In this document: positions 7,656-15,700 of the stretch, piece after piece
How the letters are laid out: the number at the start of each line of letters is the position of its first letter
How positions within the stretch are numbered: the stretch's first letter is position 1
Assembly (NCBI GenBank): GCA_041608535.1
Contig: JBFISM010000078.1
Location: 1-17,071, forward strand
Length of the DNA: 17,071 nucleotides
Source: JBFISM01 sp041608535
Lineage (GTDB): Bacteria > Actinomycetota > Acidimicrobiia > Spongiisociales > UBA5794
Direction of reading: 5' to 3'
Program-made: the position numbers and the translations under genes
Notes under the pieces: model-generated
Told to the model about the DNA's origin: nothing
The model's database searches: none
Seen by the model: the letters and a program-made list of their open reading frames with translations, nothing else

Positions 7656-8773
7656 CCGACCAGGCCATGGGTCCACTGCGGATCCTTCACGTGATCCTCG
7701 TTCTGCGGTCGACCAACAGCCAATACAACGAGCACTCCCTCCCGGTCATGCACGAACGAGAAATCTCGCTCTGTACCTACTTCACTCCACAACTGACCCC
7801 GCCGCCCCAAATCCGGGTGTTCGCCGGCGACGACACGCTCCTCGGGTTCTTCCGGGCCCTTCGCAAGGCATTGCGGGCTGGTGAATACGACGCCATCCAC
7901 GCCCACTCGCCGCAGGCGGGCGTCTTCATGCTCATCGCGATGCTGCTGTGGCGGCGACCGAAGTTGGGACCGCGGCTGGTGTACACGGTCCACGATTCGT
8001 ATTACGACTTCAAGACGCGCAACAAGTTGCTGATGATTCCTTCGTTCGCGCTGTTCCGCCGGGTGGTGTTCTGCAGCCACGCTGCTCACGAAAGCTTTCC
8101 TCGCATGCTCAAAAGCCTCGTGGGGCACCGGACTCGAGTAGTCCAGAACGGTGCAGACATCGCCCGCATCGATGCTGCGATCGCCCCGATCGAACGCACA
8201 CCCAACGAGGGATTCACGCTGTTGTCGATCGGTCGCCTCGAAGCAGTCAAAGACCCGCTGGTCGTGCTCGAAGCTTTTGCCAAGGCCGGCGATGAGAACA
8301 GCCGGCTCGTCTACGTCGGCGACGGTGAGATGCGCGCAGAGCTCGAAGCTGCGATTGCAGCCCGAGGGATGTCGGATCGGGTTCACCTCACGGGCCTCAT
8401 CGAACGCGAAGAGGTCTTTCGTCACCTGGTCAACTCCGATGCGTACATCTCGACATCCCACGGCGAAGGTCTTCCGGTCGCGGTGATGGAGGCGATGGCC
8501 TGCTCGGTCCCACTGATCCTCTCCGACATCCCACCCCACCGCGAATTCGGAGCCGACGAAGCACTGATTCCCTTGATTCCACCGGGCGATATCGAAGGCT
8601 TCGCGTCTGCCGTCGCCCGTCTTCAGGCCATGACGTCGGCCGAGCGCGCCGCTCTCGGGGAACAGTGCCGGGAGCTGGTCACGTCCAGGTTCAGTTTGGA
8701 GCAGATGAACGATGGCTACGCCGCCATCTACCGCGAGCTGCTCGAGCCGGAAACCAGGCGGCTCACGGCATGA
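7652..8773 (+). CDS. GT4-family glycosyltransferase
   Basis: This 373-residue protein is a retaining GT-B glycosyltransferase of family 4 and probably adds one sugar to the lipid-linked repeat unit at the cytoplasmic face of the membrane. The N-terminal Rossmann domain holds IHAHSP at 82-87 and YTVHDSYYDF at 111-120. The nucleotide-sugar-binding half starts with LSIGRLEAVKDP at 191-202, and the EX7E catalytic motif is E272-GLPVAVM-E280, followed by ACSVPLILSD. Length is normal for the family. It starts at a GTG overlapping the previous stop (GTGA); an in-frame ATG five codons later is an alternative. The two glycosyltransferases of this locus differ clearly in sequence, so they likely make different linkages. 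Sugar donor and acceptor cannot be read from the sequence. Confidence 0.95.
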   Translation: MTDQAMGPLRILHVILVLRSTNSQYNEHSLPVMHEREISLCTYFTPQLTPPPQIRVFAGDDTLLGFFRALRKALRAGEYDAIHAHSPQAGVFMLIAMLLWRRPKLGPRLVYTVHDSYYDFKTRNKLLMIPSFALFRRVVFCSHAAHESFPRMLKSLVGHRTRVVQNGADIARIDAAIAPIERTPNEGFTLLSIGRLEAVKDPLVVLEAFAKAGDENSRLVYVGDGEMRAELEAAIAARGMSDRVHLTGLIEREEVFRHLVNSDAYISTSHGEGLPVAVMEAMACSVPLILSDIPPHREFGADEALIPLIPPGDIEGFASAVARLQAMTSAERAALGEQCRELVTSRFSLEQMNDGYAAIYRELLEPETRRLTA

Positions 8774-8785
8774 GATACGCCCGGC

Positions 8786-9913
8786 ATGACCTCAGGTGAC
8801 GGCCACCGCCTGGCGGTCTTTCTTCCTTCTCTGGTCGGTGGCGGCGCAGAACGCGTGACACTCAACCTGGTCAAGGAGGCTGCTCGCCGGGGAGTATCGG
8901 TCGACCTCGTGCTGAGCAAGGCGGAGGGCCCCTATTTGTCTGACGTTCCCGACTCCGTCAAAGTGGTGGATCTCGGGGCATCGCGGGTGATGTCGAGCCT
9001 CCCGGCTCTCACCCGGTACCTCCGGCGAGCCCGTCCCGATGCCATGCTCACCGCCATCAGCCACGCCAATATCATCGGTCTGTGGGCGCGCCGGTTCGCC
9101 GGAGCTCCGGCCCGGGTGGTGGTGGCGGAACATGACACGCTGTCGCAAGTCACGCACGAAACCGCTCGACGTCGCGCCCGCCTGATGCCGCGCTTGATCA
9201 GGGCTTCATACCCGAGCGCCCAAGGGATCATCGCGGTGTCGTCAGGTGTCGCCGACGATCTCTCCTCCACTGCGGGAATCCCGCGCGAGACCATCGACGT
9301 GGTCTACAACCCAGTGGTCACACCCGAAGTCGAAGCGGCCGCGGAAGCCCACATCGGTCACCCTTGGTTCGCTCCAGGCGAACCTCCGGTCGTGATCGGC
9401 ATCGGCCGTCTGGCTCCCAAGAAGGATTTCGCAACCCTGGTGACCGCGTTCGCCGAGGCGCGCCGGCAGTCCAACGCCCGCTTGATCATCTTGGGGGAGG
9501 GACCTGAACGGGCGGCGCTCGAGGAACTGGTGCGGAGCCTCGACCTCGAAGCTCACGTCTCGCTACCCGGATTCGTCGAAAACCCCTACGCCTACCTCCG
9601 CCAGGCCAATCTGTTTGTCCTGTCTTCTCGATGGGAGGGACTCCCCACCGTTTTGATCGAAGCGATGTACTGCGGGACGCCGGTCGTGTCGACCGATTGC
9701 CCATCGGGGCCCCGTGAGATCCTGGCAGACGGTCGATACGGGGAGCTGGTGCCGATGGGAGATATCGCATCACTCACCACAGCGATGCAGGCCGGGTTGG
9801 CGGGCGCAGTGCCGCCCGCACCCGCCGCCAGCTGGAGGCCTTACGAACTCGCGGTCGTCACCGATCGCTATCTGGACCTGGCGCTCGGCTACCCGTCATC
9901 CGGGACGGCGTGA
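8786..9913 (+). CDS. GT4-family glycosyltransferase
   Basis: This 375-residue GT-B enzyme of family 4 probably acts on the same lipid-linked glycan as its neighbour. It opens with VFLPSLVGGGAERVTLNLVK, the glycine-rich acceptor-side loop typical of GT4 proteins. AEHDTLS at 114-120 and the hinge VYNPV at 173-177 follow. The donor-binding half carries GIGRLAPKKD at 205-214 and ILGEGPERAAL at 235-245, then the EX7E motif E284-GLPTVLI-E292 and CGTPVVSTDCPSGPREIL. The last features resemble the branch that includes N-acetylgalactosamine and rhamnose transferases, but this does not fix the donor. The ATG lies 12 bases after the previous stop with only a weak ribosome-binding site, so translation may depend on coupling. 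Confidence 0.95.
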   Translation: MTSGDGHRLAVFLPSLVGGGAERVTLNLVKEAARRGVSVDLVLSKAEGPYLSDVPDSVKVVDLGASRVMSSLPALTRYLRRARPDAMLTAISHANIIGLWARRFAGAPARVVVAEHDTLSQVTHETARRRARLMPRLIRASYPSAQGIIAVSSGVADDLSSTAGIPRETIDVVYNPVVTPEVEAAAEAHIGHPWFAPGEPPVVIGIGRLAPKKDFATLVTAFAEARRQSNARLIILGEGPERAALEELVRSLDLEAHVSLPGFVENPYAYLRQANLFVLSSRWEGLPTVLIEAMYCGTPVVSTDCPSGPREILADGRYGELVPMGDIASLTTAMQAGLAGAVPPAPAASWRPYELAVVTDRYLDLALGYPSSGTA

Positions 9914-9939
9914 GGCCGGCGGTATGCTTCCGGCTTCAC

Positions 9940-10071
9940 GTGAAGTGCGATGTCGTGACCGTCGACTGCACACTGGACCACGGACATGGCGTGGCCAGGC
10001 GGCGGTCAGCGAATCGAGCTGGGGGGCGAGTGCGACACCAATCTCATCCGTCGGTTGAGGTCACGAAGTGA
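9940..10071 (+). CDS. Possible 43-residue leader ORF before the flippase
   Basis: A GTG at 9940 opens 43 codons (VKCDVVTVDC onward, ending PSVEVTK). The TGA overlaps the flippase GTG start as GTGA, the same junction used elsewhere in this locus. TATGCT at 9923-9928 could be a -10 element placing the transcript start a few bases before this GTG. I see no Shine-Dalgarno sequence and no recognisable domain, and the Arg/Gly-rich middle looks like chance translation of GC-rich DNA. It otherwise fills the 154-bp gap before the flippase. Confidence 0.2.
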   Translation: MKCDVVTVDCTLDHGHGVARRRSANRAGGRVRHQSHPSVEVTK

Positions 10072-11528
10072 GCCTTCAGAAGCAAGCCGCCCAGGGAGTG
10101 TTCTGGTCGGCGGCGGGTAACTGGGGTTACCAGGTGGCGACGCTGGTCGTCTTTGCCGTGCTCTCTCGACTGCTCACACCAGCGGAATTCGGGCTGGTCG
10201 CGCTCGCTTCCGTGTTCACGGCACTGCTCAAGCTGGTCACCGAGCAAGGACTGGCGGACGCGATCGTCCAGCGCGCAGACTTGGAACCCGAGCACCTCGA
10301 CTCGGCGTTCTGGCTCAGCATCGGGCTGGGAGCCGTACTCACCGCCGGCCTGGCCGCCGCATCGTGGCTCATCGCCAACATCGTCAACCAGCCCGACATC
10401 GCACCGGTCCTCGTTTGGCTCGCACCAGTTCTCGGGCTGGCCGGACTGAGCAGCGTGCAGCGCGCGATCCTGTCCCGTGAGCTCCGCTTCGCCAGCCTCA
10501 CGCTGCGGACCCTTGCATCCGTCATCGTGGGCGGCATCGTCGGTGTGGTGGCCGCATTGCGAGGGTATGGAGTGTGGAGCCTGGTTGCGCAGCTTCTCAC
10601 GATCGAAGTCGTCGGGGTGATTGCGCTCTGGACGGCCAGTGATTGGCGCCCGCACTTTCGGTTTTCTCGGCGACACCTTCGTGACCTCATCGGATTCGGC
10701 GTCAACGTATTGGGCTTTCGAATCCTCCGTTTCTTCAACACGCGCATCGACAACCTCATCGTGGGTTCCGTGCTCGGCCCTACAGCTCTCGGCCTCTACG
10801 TCGTCGCCTACCGAATCCTGCAGCTTCTCATCAACGTGACGACCGCCATCATCGGCAGCGTGGCCTTTCCGGTGCTGTCCCGTGTCCAGGACGACCGCCC
10901 CCGTGTCCAAAATGCGTACTACAAGGCGATCCGCCTTACGAGCATGATCGCCTTTCCTGCCTTCCTGGGGCTGGTCGTGGTCGCCCCGGAGGTGACCCGC
11001 CTCGTCTTTGGCCCTCAATGGGACGCCAGCGTGCCGGTCATGCAGGTGCTGGCTCTGGCCGGACTGGTCAACTCCGTGCTGTTCGTCAATGGAATCGTGA
11101 TGAAATCGCTCGGCAAGCCGTCGTGGAGATTGGCGATCATGGGCCTCACTGCGCTCATCCTGACGACCGCGTTCACATTGGTGGTCAGTGCAGGAATCAT
11201 TGCCGTGGCAACTGCCTTCGCGATCATCAGCCTCGTCCTGGCCCCGTTGTGGATGTGGGGAGCACACAAGCTCATCACGCTCGAACCCGGCCGCTACCTC
11301 CGGCAGATCGTCCCGCCGCTGGTGTCGTCTCTGGCGATGGCTGCGACGGTCTGGGGCTTCAAGCCGGTGGTAGGCGATCTCTCGTTGCTGTGGCAGGTCA
11401 TCGCACTCGTGACGGGCGGGGTCGCGAGCTACGGACTCACGCTCTGGATCGTCGGGCGGCCCATGATCAAAGAGGCAGTCGCGCTGGGTCGGATGAGCTT
11501 GCCACAACGTCCCGCTCGGGCGCGTTGA
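10068..11528 (+). CDS. Wzx-type oligosaccharide flippase (MOP superfamily)
   Basis: This 486-residue integral membrane protein has about 12-14 hydrophobic segments and is the likely exporter that flips the undecaprenyl-linked repeat unit across the membrane for the Wzy-like protein at 3825. Family signatures include the N-terminal GVFWSAAGNWGYQVA at 10-24, TPAEFGLVALASVFTALL at 37-54, and EQGLADAIVQR at 59-69. FFNTRIDNLIVGSVLGPTAL at 222-241 is the central motif of the polysaccharide synthase group; FGPQWDASVPVMQVLA follows at 314-329. The GTG start at 10068 is supported by GAGG about 8 bases upstream and by homology beginning at residue 5. Length is typical. It closes the plus-strand glycan locus; the next gene is convergent, 19 bp away. 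Confidence 0.95.
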   Translation: MSLQKQAAQGVFWSAAGNWGYQVATLVVFAVLSRLLTPAEFGLVALASVFTALLKLVTEQGLADAIVQRADLEPEHLDSAFWLSIGLGAVLTAGLAAASWLIANIVNQPDIAPVLVWLAPVLGLAGLSSVQRAILSRELRFASLTLRTLASVIVGGIVGVVAALRGYGVWSLVAQLLTIEVVGVIALWTASDWRPHFRFSRRHLRDLIGFGVNVLGFRILRFFNTRIDNLIVGSVLGPTALGLYVVAYRILQLLINVTTAIIGSVAFPVLSRVQDDRPRVQNAYYKAIRLTSMIAFPAFLGLVVVAPEVTRLVFGPQWDASVPVMQVLALAGLVNSVLFVNGIVMKSLGKPSWRLAIMGLTALILTTAFTLVVSAGIIAVATAFAIISLVLAPLWMWGAHKLITLEPGRYLRQIVPPLVSSLAMAATVWGFKPVVGDLSLLWQVIALVTGGVASYGLTLWIVGRPMIKEAVALGRMSLPQRPARAR

Positions 11529-11547
11529 CAGCGGCCCCGGGGAACGC
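11522..11547. terminator. Inverted repeat between convergent genes, weak terminator candidate
   Basis: The 19-bp gap between the flippase and sulfotransferase stops contains CCCCGGGG (11535-11542), flanked by an inverted pair, GCGTT at 11522-11526 and AACGC at 11543-11547. It could form a bidirectional hairpin, but there are no T tracts and the flanking stem leaves an asymmetric interior. It is the only structure available to separate the two convergent transcripts. Confidence 0.25.
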
Positions 11548-12399
11548 TCACGAAAGGCGCTCCGCCGCCTTCAGATCCTCCCAGAGAGATTCGCACAGTT
11601 GGTAGATCTCCTCGGCGAATGCCTTCTCGGGGTTTGGCCGAGCCACGCCTGCATCAACTGCGGCCGTGACTTCATTCCGCGGATACGCCACACCTAGGCG
11701 CTCGTAGATGTCGACCATCGCTTGGCGCGGGTCGGTCACGAAACGGTCGAAGCTGAGCATCTGGACCCGCGGGTCTTCGTCGAGTCCGAGATCGAACAAG
11801 AGTCGATTCCGTACCCACCAGAAGAGCGCAGCTGCGTCGAGCTGGGGCATCTCTTCAGAAAAGAGCCGGTCGACCGTCTCTTGAACATCGTCCGGGACCA
11901 ACTCGGCACGCCAGTTCGTCCGATCTCTGCGAACGATCGGCCGGAGGTTGTTCTTGCCGCCGCGATCCCCGAACTGCCTGATGTTGGACTGCGCCACCTC
12001 GAGATAGTGCCGGTAGCACCAGATCGCCAGCGAAGGCTCGAAGCGATCCAGGAGCAGAGGTGTCTTCTGGGTTTCGACGAGGGGTTTGAGCACCACGATC
12101 GGCGCCCGAACCGGACGCAACGCCCGCTCCACGTCGGGGAGCGGGTTGAGGCGGATGTTTCGATCTGCGTCTTGGTCGGAGAGACGGCTGTGCTCCTGAA
12201 ACACTCGAGTTCGGAAATCGCGTTCGAACACTCGCACGAGGGTTGTCGTACCGGACCGCTGCATCCCCACGATGAACACATACCTCCGGTCGGATTCGTC
12301 AGGGCGACGTGACAGTTGGGCTGCCGCTTTCAGACCCCGGTAGCCGGCCATCGTCATGCGGTCGCGTATCTGTCCGGTCCGTGCCGTCATTCGTGCCAT
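11548..12399 (-). CDS. PAPS-dependent sulfotransferase family protein
   Basis: This 283-residue protein belongs to the sulfotransferase family that moves sulfate from PAPS to a hydroxyl or amine. The 5'-phosphosulfate-binding loop is YVFIVGMQRSGTTTL at 40-54. The 3'-phosphate site fits CYRHYLEVAQSNIRQF at 128-143, with R130 and S138 in the expected spacing. SFDRFVTDPRQAMVDIYERL at 216-235 is the usual C-terminal helix motif. No signal peptide or membrane segment is evident, so it acts in the cytoplasm. I chose the ATG at 12399 because GCGAGGT lies about 8 bases upstream; the frame stays open to 12726, but those 109 residues look non-coding and run into the leader of the divergent gene. It faces the flippase tail to tail. 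A role in sulfating the exopolysaccharide precursor is a reasonable inference; another lipid or glycan acceptor is possible. Confidence 0.9.
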   Translation of the reverse strand: MARMTARTGQIRDRMTMAGYRGLKAAAQLSRRPDESDRRYVFIVGMQRSGTTTLVRVFERDFRTRVFQEHSRLSDQDADRNIRLNPLPDVERALRPVRAPIVVLKPLVETQKTPLLLDRFEPSLAIWCYRHYLEVAQSNIRQFGDRGGKNNLRPIVRRDRTNWRAELVPDDVQETVDRLFSEEMPQLDAAALFWWVRNRLLFDLGLDEDPRVQMLSFDRFVTDPRQAMVDIYERLGVAYPRNEVTAAVDAGVARPNPEKAFAEEIYQLCESLWEDLKAAERLS

Positions 12400-12491
12400 G
12401 GCGCCTACCTCGCTTCCCGGGAGTCGAACCAGGCTTCCCAGGACATGGCATTCACTGCCCCAGGCGAGCGGCGTTGGGCGCGGGGACAGAG

Positions 12492-12503
12492 ATTCGATCG
12501 AAT
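12492..12503. promoter_or_regulatory. 12-bp perfect palindrome, candidate operator
   Basis: ATTCGATCGAAT is a perfect palindrome of lower GC content than its surroundings, 93 bases upstream of the sulfotransferase start and 270 bases upstream of the giant gene. Its position and symmetry suit a dimeric repressor site. A single copy in AT-poorer DNA can also arise by chance. Confidence 0.25.
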
Positions 12504-12667
12504 AGACCCCACCATGACGGAGCACACTAACGGACGGCATCGAACCATCGGTCAGGTCGACACCTCCTCTGCGAGCTCTTGCGCCGCTGCGGTGACCGCC
12601 CCGTTTGAGATCCTCGTGCAAAAACTGGCTCGCCGCCGATCCTCTGACGGCTACAGTGGGTTGGGCG

Positions 12668-12694
12668 CCCAGGGTGAGGGAGACCCTGGGAGGG
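12668..12694 (+). promoter_or_regulatory. Leader hairpin overlapping a G-quadruplex pattern
   Basis: CCCAGGGT (12668-12675) pairs perfectly with ACCCTGGG (12683-12690) around a 7-base loop. The same strand reads GGG-TGA-GGG-AGACCCT-GGG-A-GGG at 12672-12694, which fits the four-run G-quadruplex rule. The element lies about 80 bases before the giant gene's GTG and just after a TACAGT -10-like element, so it would be near the 5' end of the transcript. The two structures exclude each other. Function is unproven. Confidence 0.4.
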
Positions 12695-12772
12695 TGTCGG
12701 TGCAGCCGGAGTGCCGCCGCACCCACAAACGGGAGGCGAAATGCCGGGGCAATCGGGGGAAGGCTGGGAAAC

Positions 12773-15700
12773 GTGAAATCTCATCGGAATCGTCCGAGCT
12801 TGACACTTGTCGTCGCGGCAACATTGGTGACGTCGCTGCTGGCGATACCGACAGGAGCGGCAGTCTCGGCGGCCGGGGTCGAAGCGGCTCGAGAGATCCG
12901 ATCGATCTACCCGACCGAGCTTGGTTTCTCCGCACCGGGTGGCATTGCATTCGACTCAGGGTCTGTCGAGCTGATCACCGTTGCAGCACCGACTGGCAGC
13001 GAGATCGGAAGGTTCAGCCTCACTGAGGATCCTCTCGGCACCGTGACCAGCGGTGTCAGCGTGACCGATGCCGGTCTCGTCGCCTTCGACCGGTCGAAAG
13101 ACCGCCTCGTATTCGTCGACAACGTCTCTGGCGAGTTCGTCGGGCTCAGCGGGAACGTCGTGCGCGGGCAAGGCGGCAGCGAGGAGCGGGCCGCATTGCC
13201 GGCCGACGGTCTCGGCGACGTGCGCGGCTCTGCCTTCGACCCCGACTCCGGGGCATTGTTCACGCTGGACGGCACGGGTCGACGCATTGTTCGAACCGAC
13301 CCGGGAGGCGATGGCCAGAGCCTCGTCGATGACCTCGGAGCGGGAGCCACGACGTTCGTGCCGCTCAGAGGCGTTCCCGGCTCCAACCTCACCGGCCTGG
13401 CCCTCGACCCGGCGTCCGACCACTTCTACGTCGCCCGCAATGACGGCCGCGCCATCTACGAAGTCGACGCCTCCGGAAGCCTCGTCACGACATACGACAC
13501 CTCCTCGATCGGTTTGACGTCTCCGAGCAGCATCGTGCTGGGCCCGAGCGGCGACCCGACCGACGACCCGGCTGCGACCAGCTTGTACGTCGTCGACGGC
13601 ACCGCCGATTCCGGCGTCACCAGCGCTACCGCAACCAGCACCGGCACGTTCGCCACGCAGTCCACCGCCACGGCAACCACCTCCGAAAGCCGGATCGTCG
13701 AGATCTCACTCACTCCGCTCGTCACGTTCGCGTCGACGCCGGCAACGCTCGTCCAGACGATCGCTACATCTGCGTTCAGTCCTCCGAGTCCCGACCCGGC
13801 GGGCATCACGTACATCCCTGCACGAGATCGGCTTCTGATGGCCGACTCCGAAGTGAACGAGATGCCGCTGTTTGCCGGCGTCAACTTGTGGGAATTCACC
13901 AACCTCGGCTCGGTGCAAGAGACCGGAGTGACCACTTCGTTCACCAATGAACCCACGGGCATCTCACTGAATCCCGCCAACGGTCACCTCTTTGTCTCGT
14001 CGGACGACGACCGCACCGTCTACGAGCTCGATCCTGGCCCGGACGGCCTCTACGGCACGGGCGGTGACGATGTCATCGTGAGCTCCTTCGGTACCGAGAG
14101 TTTCGGAAGCAGCGACCCGGAGGCTGTTGCCTACGACTCGCTCCGCAACGAAGTCGCTGTCGCCGACGGGCTGGCTCGCGAGGTCTTCAAGGTGTCTCCC
14201 GGCCCCAACGGCGTTTTCGACGGAGTCGACGACACCGTCACACAGTTCGACGTCGCCGCGCTCGGCGTAGACGACCCCGAGGGGATCGACTACAACGCAG
14301 CTTCGGACACCTTCGTGATCGCCGACCGGGGGCCCGACATCGTCATCGAGGTCACGAACGACGGTACTTTGATCCAGACGGTCGACGTCTCGTCGGCCGG
14401 CCCCAACCCTCGTGCGGCCGGCATCGCCATCGCTCCCAGCAGCGTCAACCCCAGCGAGACGAGCTGGTACATCGTCGACCGAGGTGTGGACAACAACTCC
14501 GACCCGTCCGAGAACGACGGGTTGCTGTACGAGTTCAACCCGCCGAGCTCGTCGGTCAACCTGCCTCCGTCGGTCTCGGCCGGCCCCGACCAGTCGCTGC
14601 TCGACACGAACGTGGCCAACCTGGACGGCACCGTTTCTGACGACGGCAAGCCCGACCCTCCCGCGGTGACGACCTCAACATGGAGTCAAGTGAGCGGCCC
14701 TGGCACCGTCACGTTCGGGGACCCGAACGCGGAGGACACCACGGCCACCTTCCCGGGCTCTGGCACCTATGTTTTGCGTCTCACCGCCGACGACTCGGAG
14801 TTGACCGCCAGCGACGACATGACGGTGTCAGTCGGCATTCTCGAAGTGGAGATCGCGGTCGGCTCGGATGATGCCGAGGAACGCGACGGCGGTGGCATCT
14901 CGTTGACGAGCGGGGACATCGAAATGGTGTTCGATCGGGGCAGCAATCAGACCGTCGGGCTGCGGTGGGCAGGTGTGAACATCCCCCAGGGGGCGACGAT
15001 CACCGACGCATGGGTGCAGTTCCAGGTCGACGAGGTCAACACCGAAACGACCAACCTGACCATCCAAGGCCAGGCCGCCGACAATCCGTCGACGTTCACG
15101 TCGACGGCCTTCAGCATCTCCACCCGGCCACGGACCTCAGCGAGCGTGGGCTGGAGTCCTGTGCCATGGACGACGATCGGACAGCGCGGGCCGGATCAGC
15201 AGACCCCGGACGTGTCGTCCGTCGTCCAGGAGATCGTCAATCGTCCCGGATGGGCGTCCGGCAACGCATTGGTGATGATCATCACCGGAACGGGTGAACG
15301 CACCGCCGAGTCTCGCAACAGCAGCGCCAACGCGCCTGCCATGCTTCACGTCGAGTTCGACACAGGCACGGTCGCCAATCGACCGCCTGTGGCGAACCCG
15401 GACAGCGCCGCGACGCAGCAGGACACCACGGTGACGATCAACGTCGTCGCCAACGACACCGACCTGGACGGGAACCTCGACCCCCCGTCCGCCAATACGA
15501 GCTGCGCAGGCTGCTCGACCCCGACCAACGGAGGCCTCGTCAATAACTTCGACGGGACGTTCGACTACACACCCAACCCTGGCTTCACAGGCAACGACAG
15601 TTTCATCTACGAGGTGTGCGACACCGAGCCGTTGTGTGACACGGCCACAGTTTCGATCACCGTGACCGTCGTCAACGACCCGCCGGTCGCCAACGACGAC

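Larger units (their letters stand above)
12400..12772. other. Divergent regulatory region between the sulfotransferase and giant-protein genes
   Basis: These 373 bases must hold promoters for both divergent genes. I see a 12-bp palindrome near the sulfotransferase side, a TANNNT element (TACAGT, 12652-12657) facing the giant gene, then a strong hairpin and G-rich leader. A further small stem, GGC-GAAAT-GCC, lies at 12735-12745. No tRNA or known riboswitch consensus is recognisable. An open minus-strand frame crosses most of this region but lacks protein-like features. Confidence 0.55.

Noticed and set aside
10044..11507. Long minus-strand open frame (487 codons) opposite the flippase gene
   Set aside because: The translation is full of Asp, His, Gln and Arg with no hydrophobic core or motif, while the plus strand encodes a clear Wzx protein.
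12419..12436. tRNA-like T-arm sequence on the minus strand (GGTTCGACTCCCGG)
   Set aside because: Only 4 of 5 T-stem pairs form, and no matching acceptor strand, anticodon arm or D-arm is found upstream.
12400..12726. N-terminal extension of the sulfotransferase by 109 residues
   Set aside because: It would run across the palindrome and the giant gene's leader hairpin; the ATG at 12399 has a better ribosome-binding site and a normal family length.
12640..12772. Leader considered as a c-di-GMP, cobalamin or c-di-AMP riboswitch
   Set aside because: Key conserved segments of these aptamers are missing; only a loose resemblance to a cobalamin box around 12703-12717 is seen.
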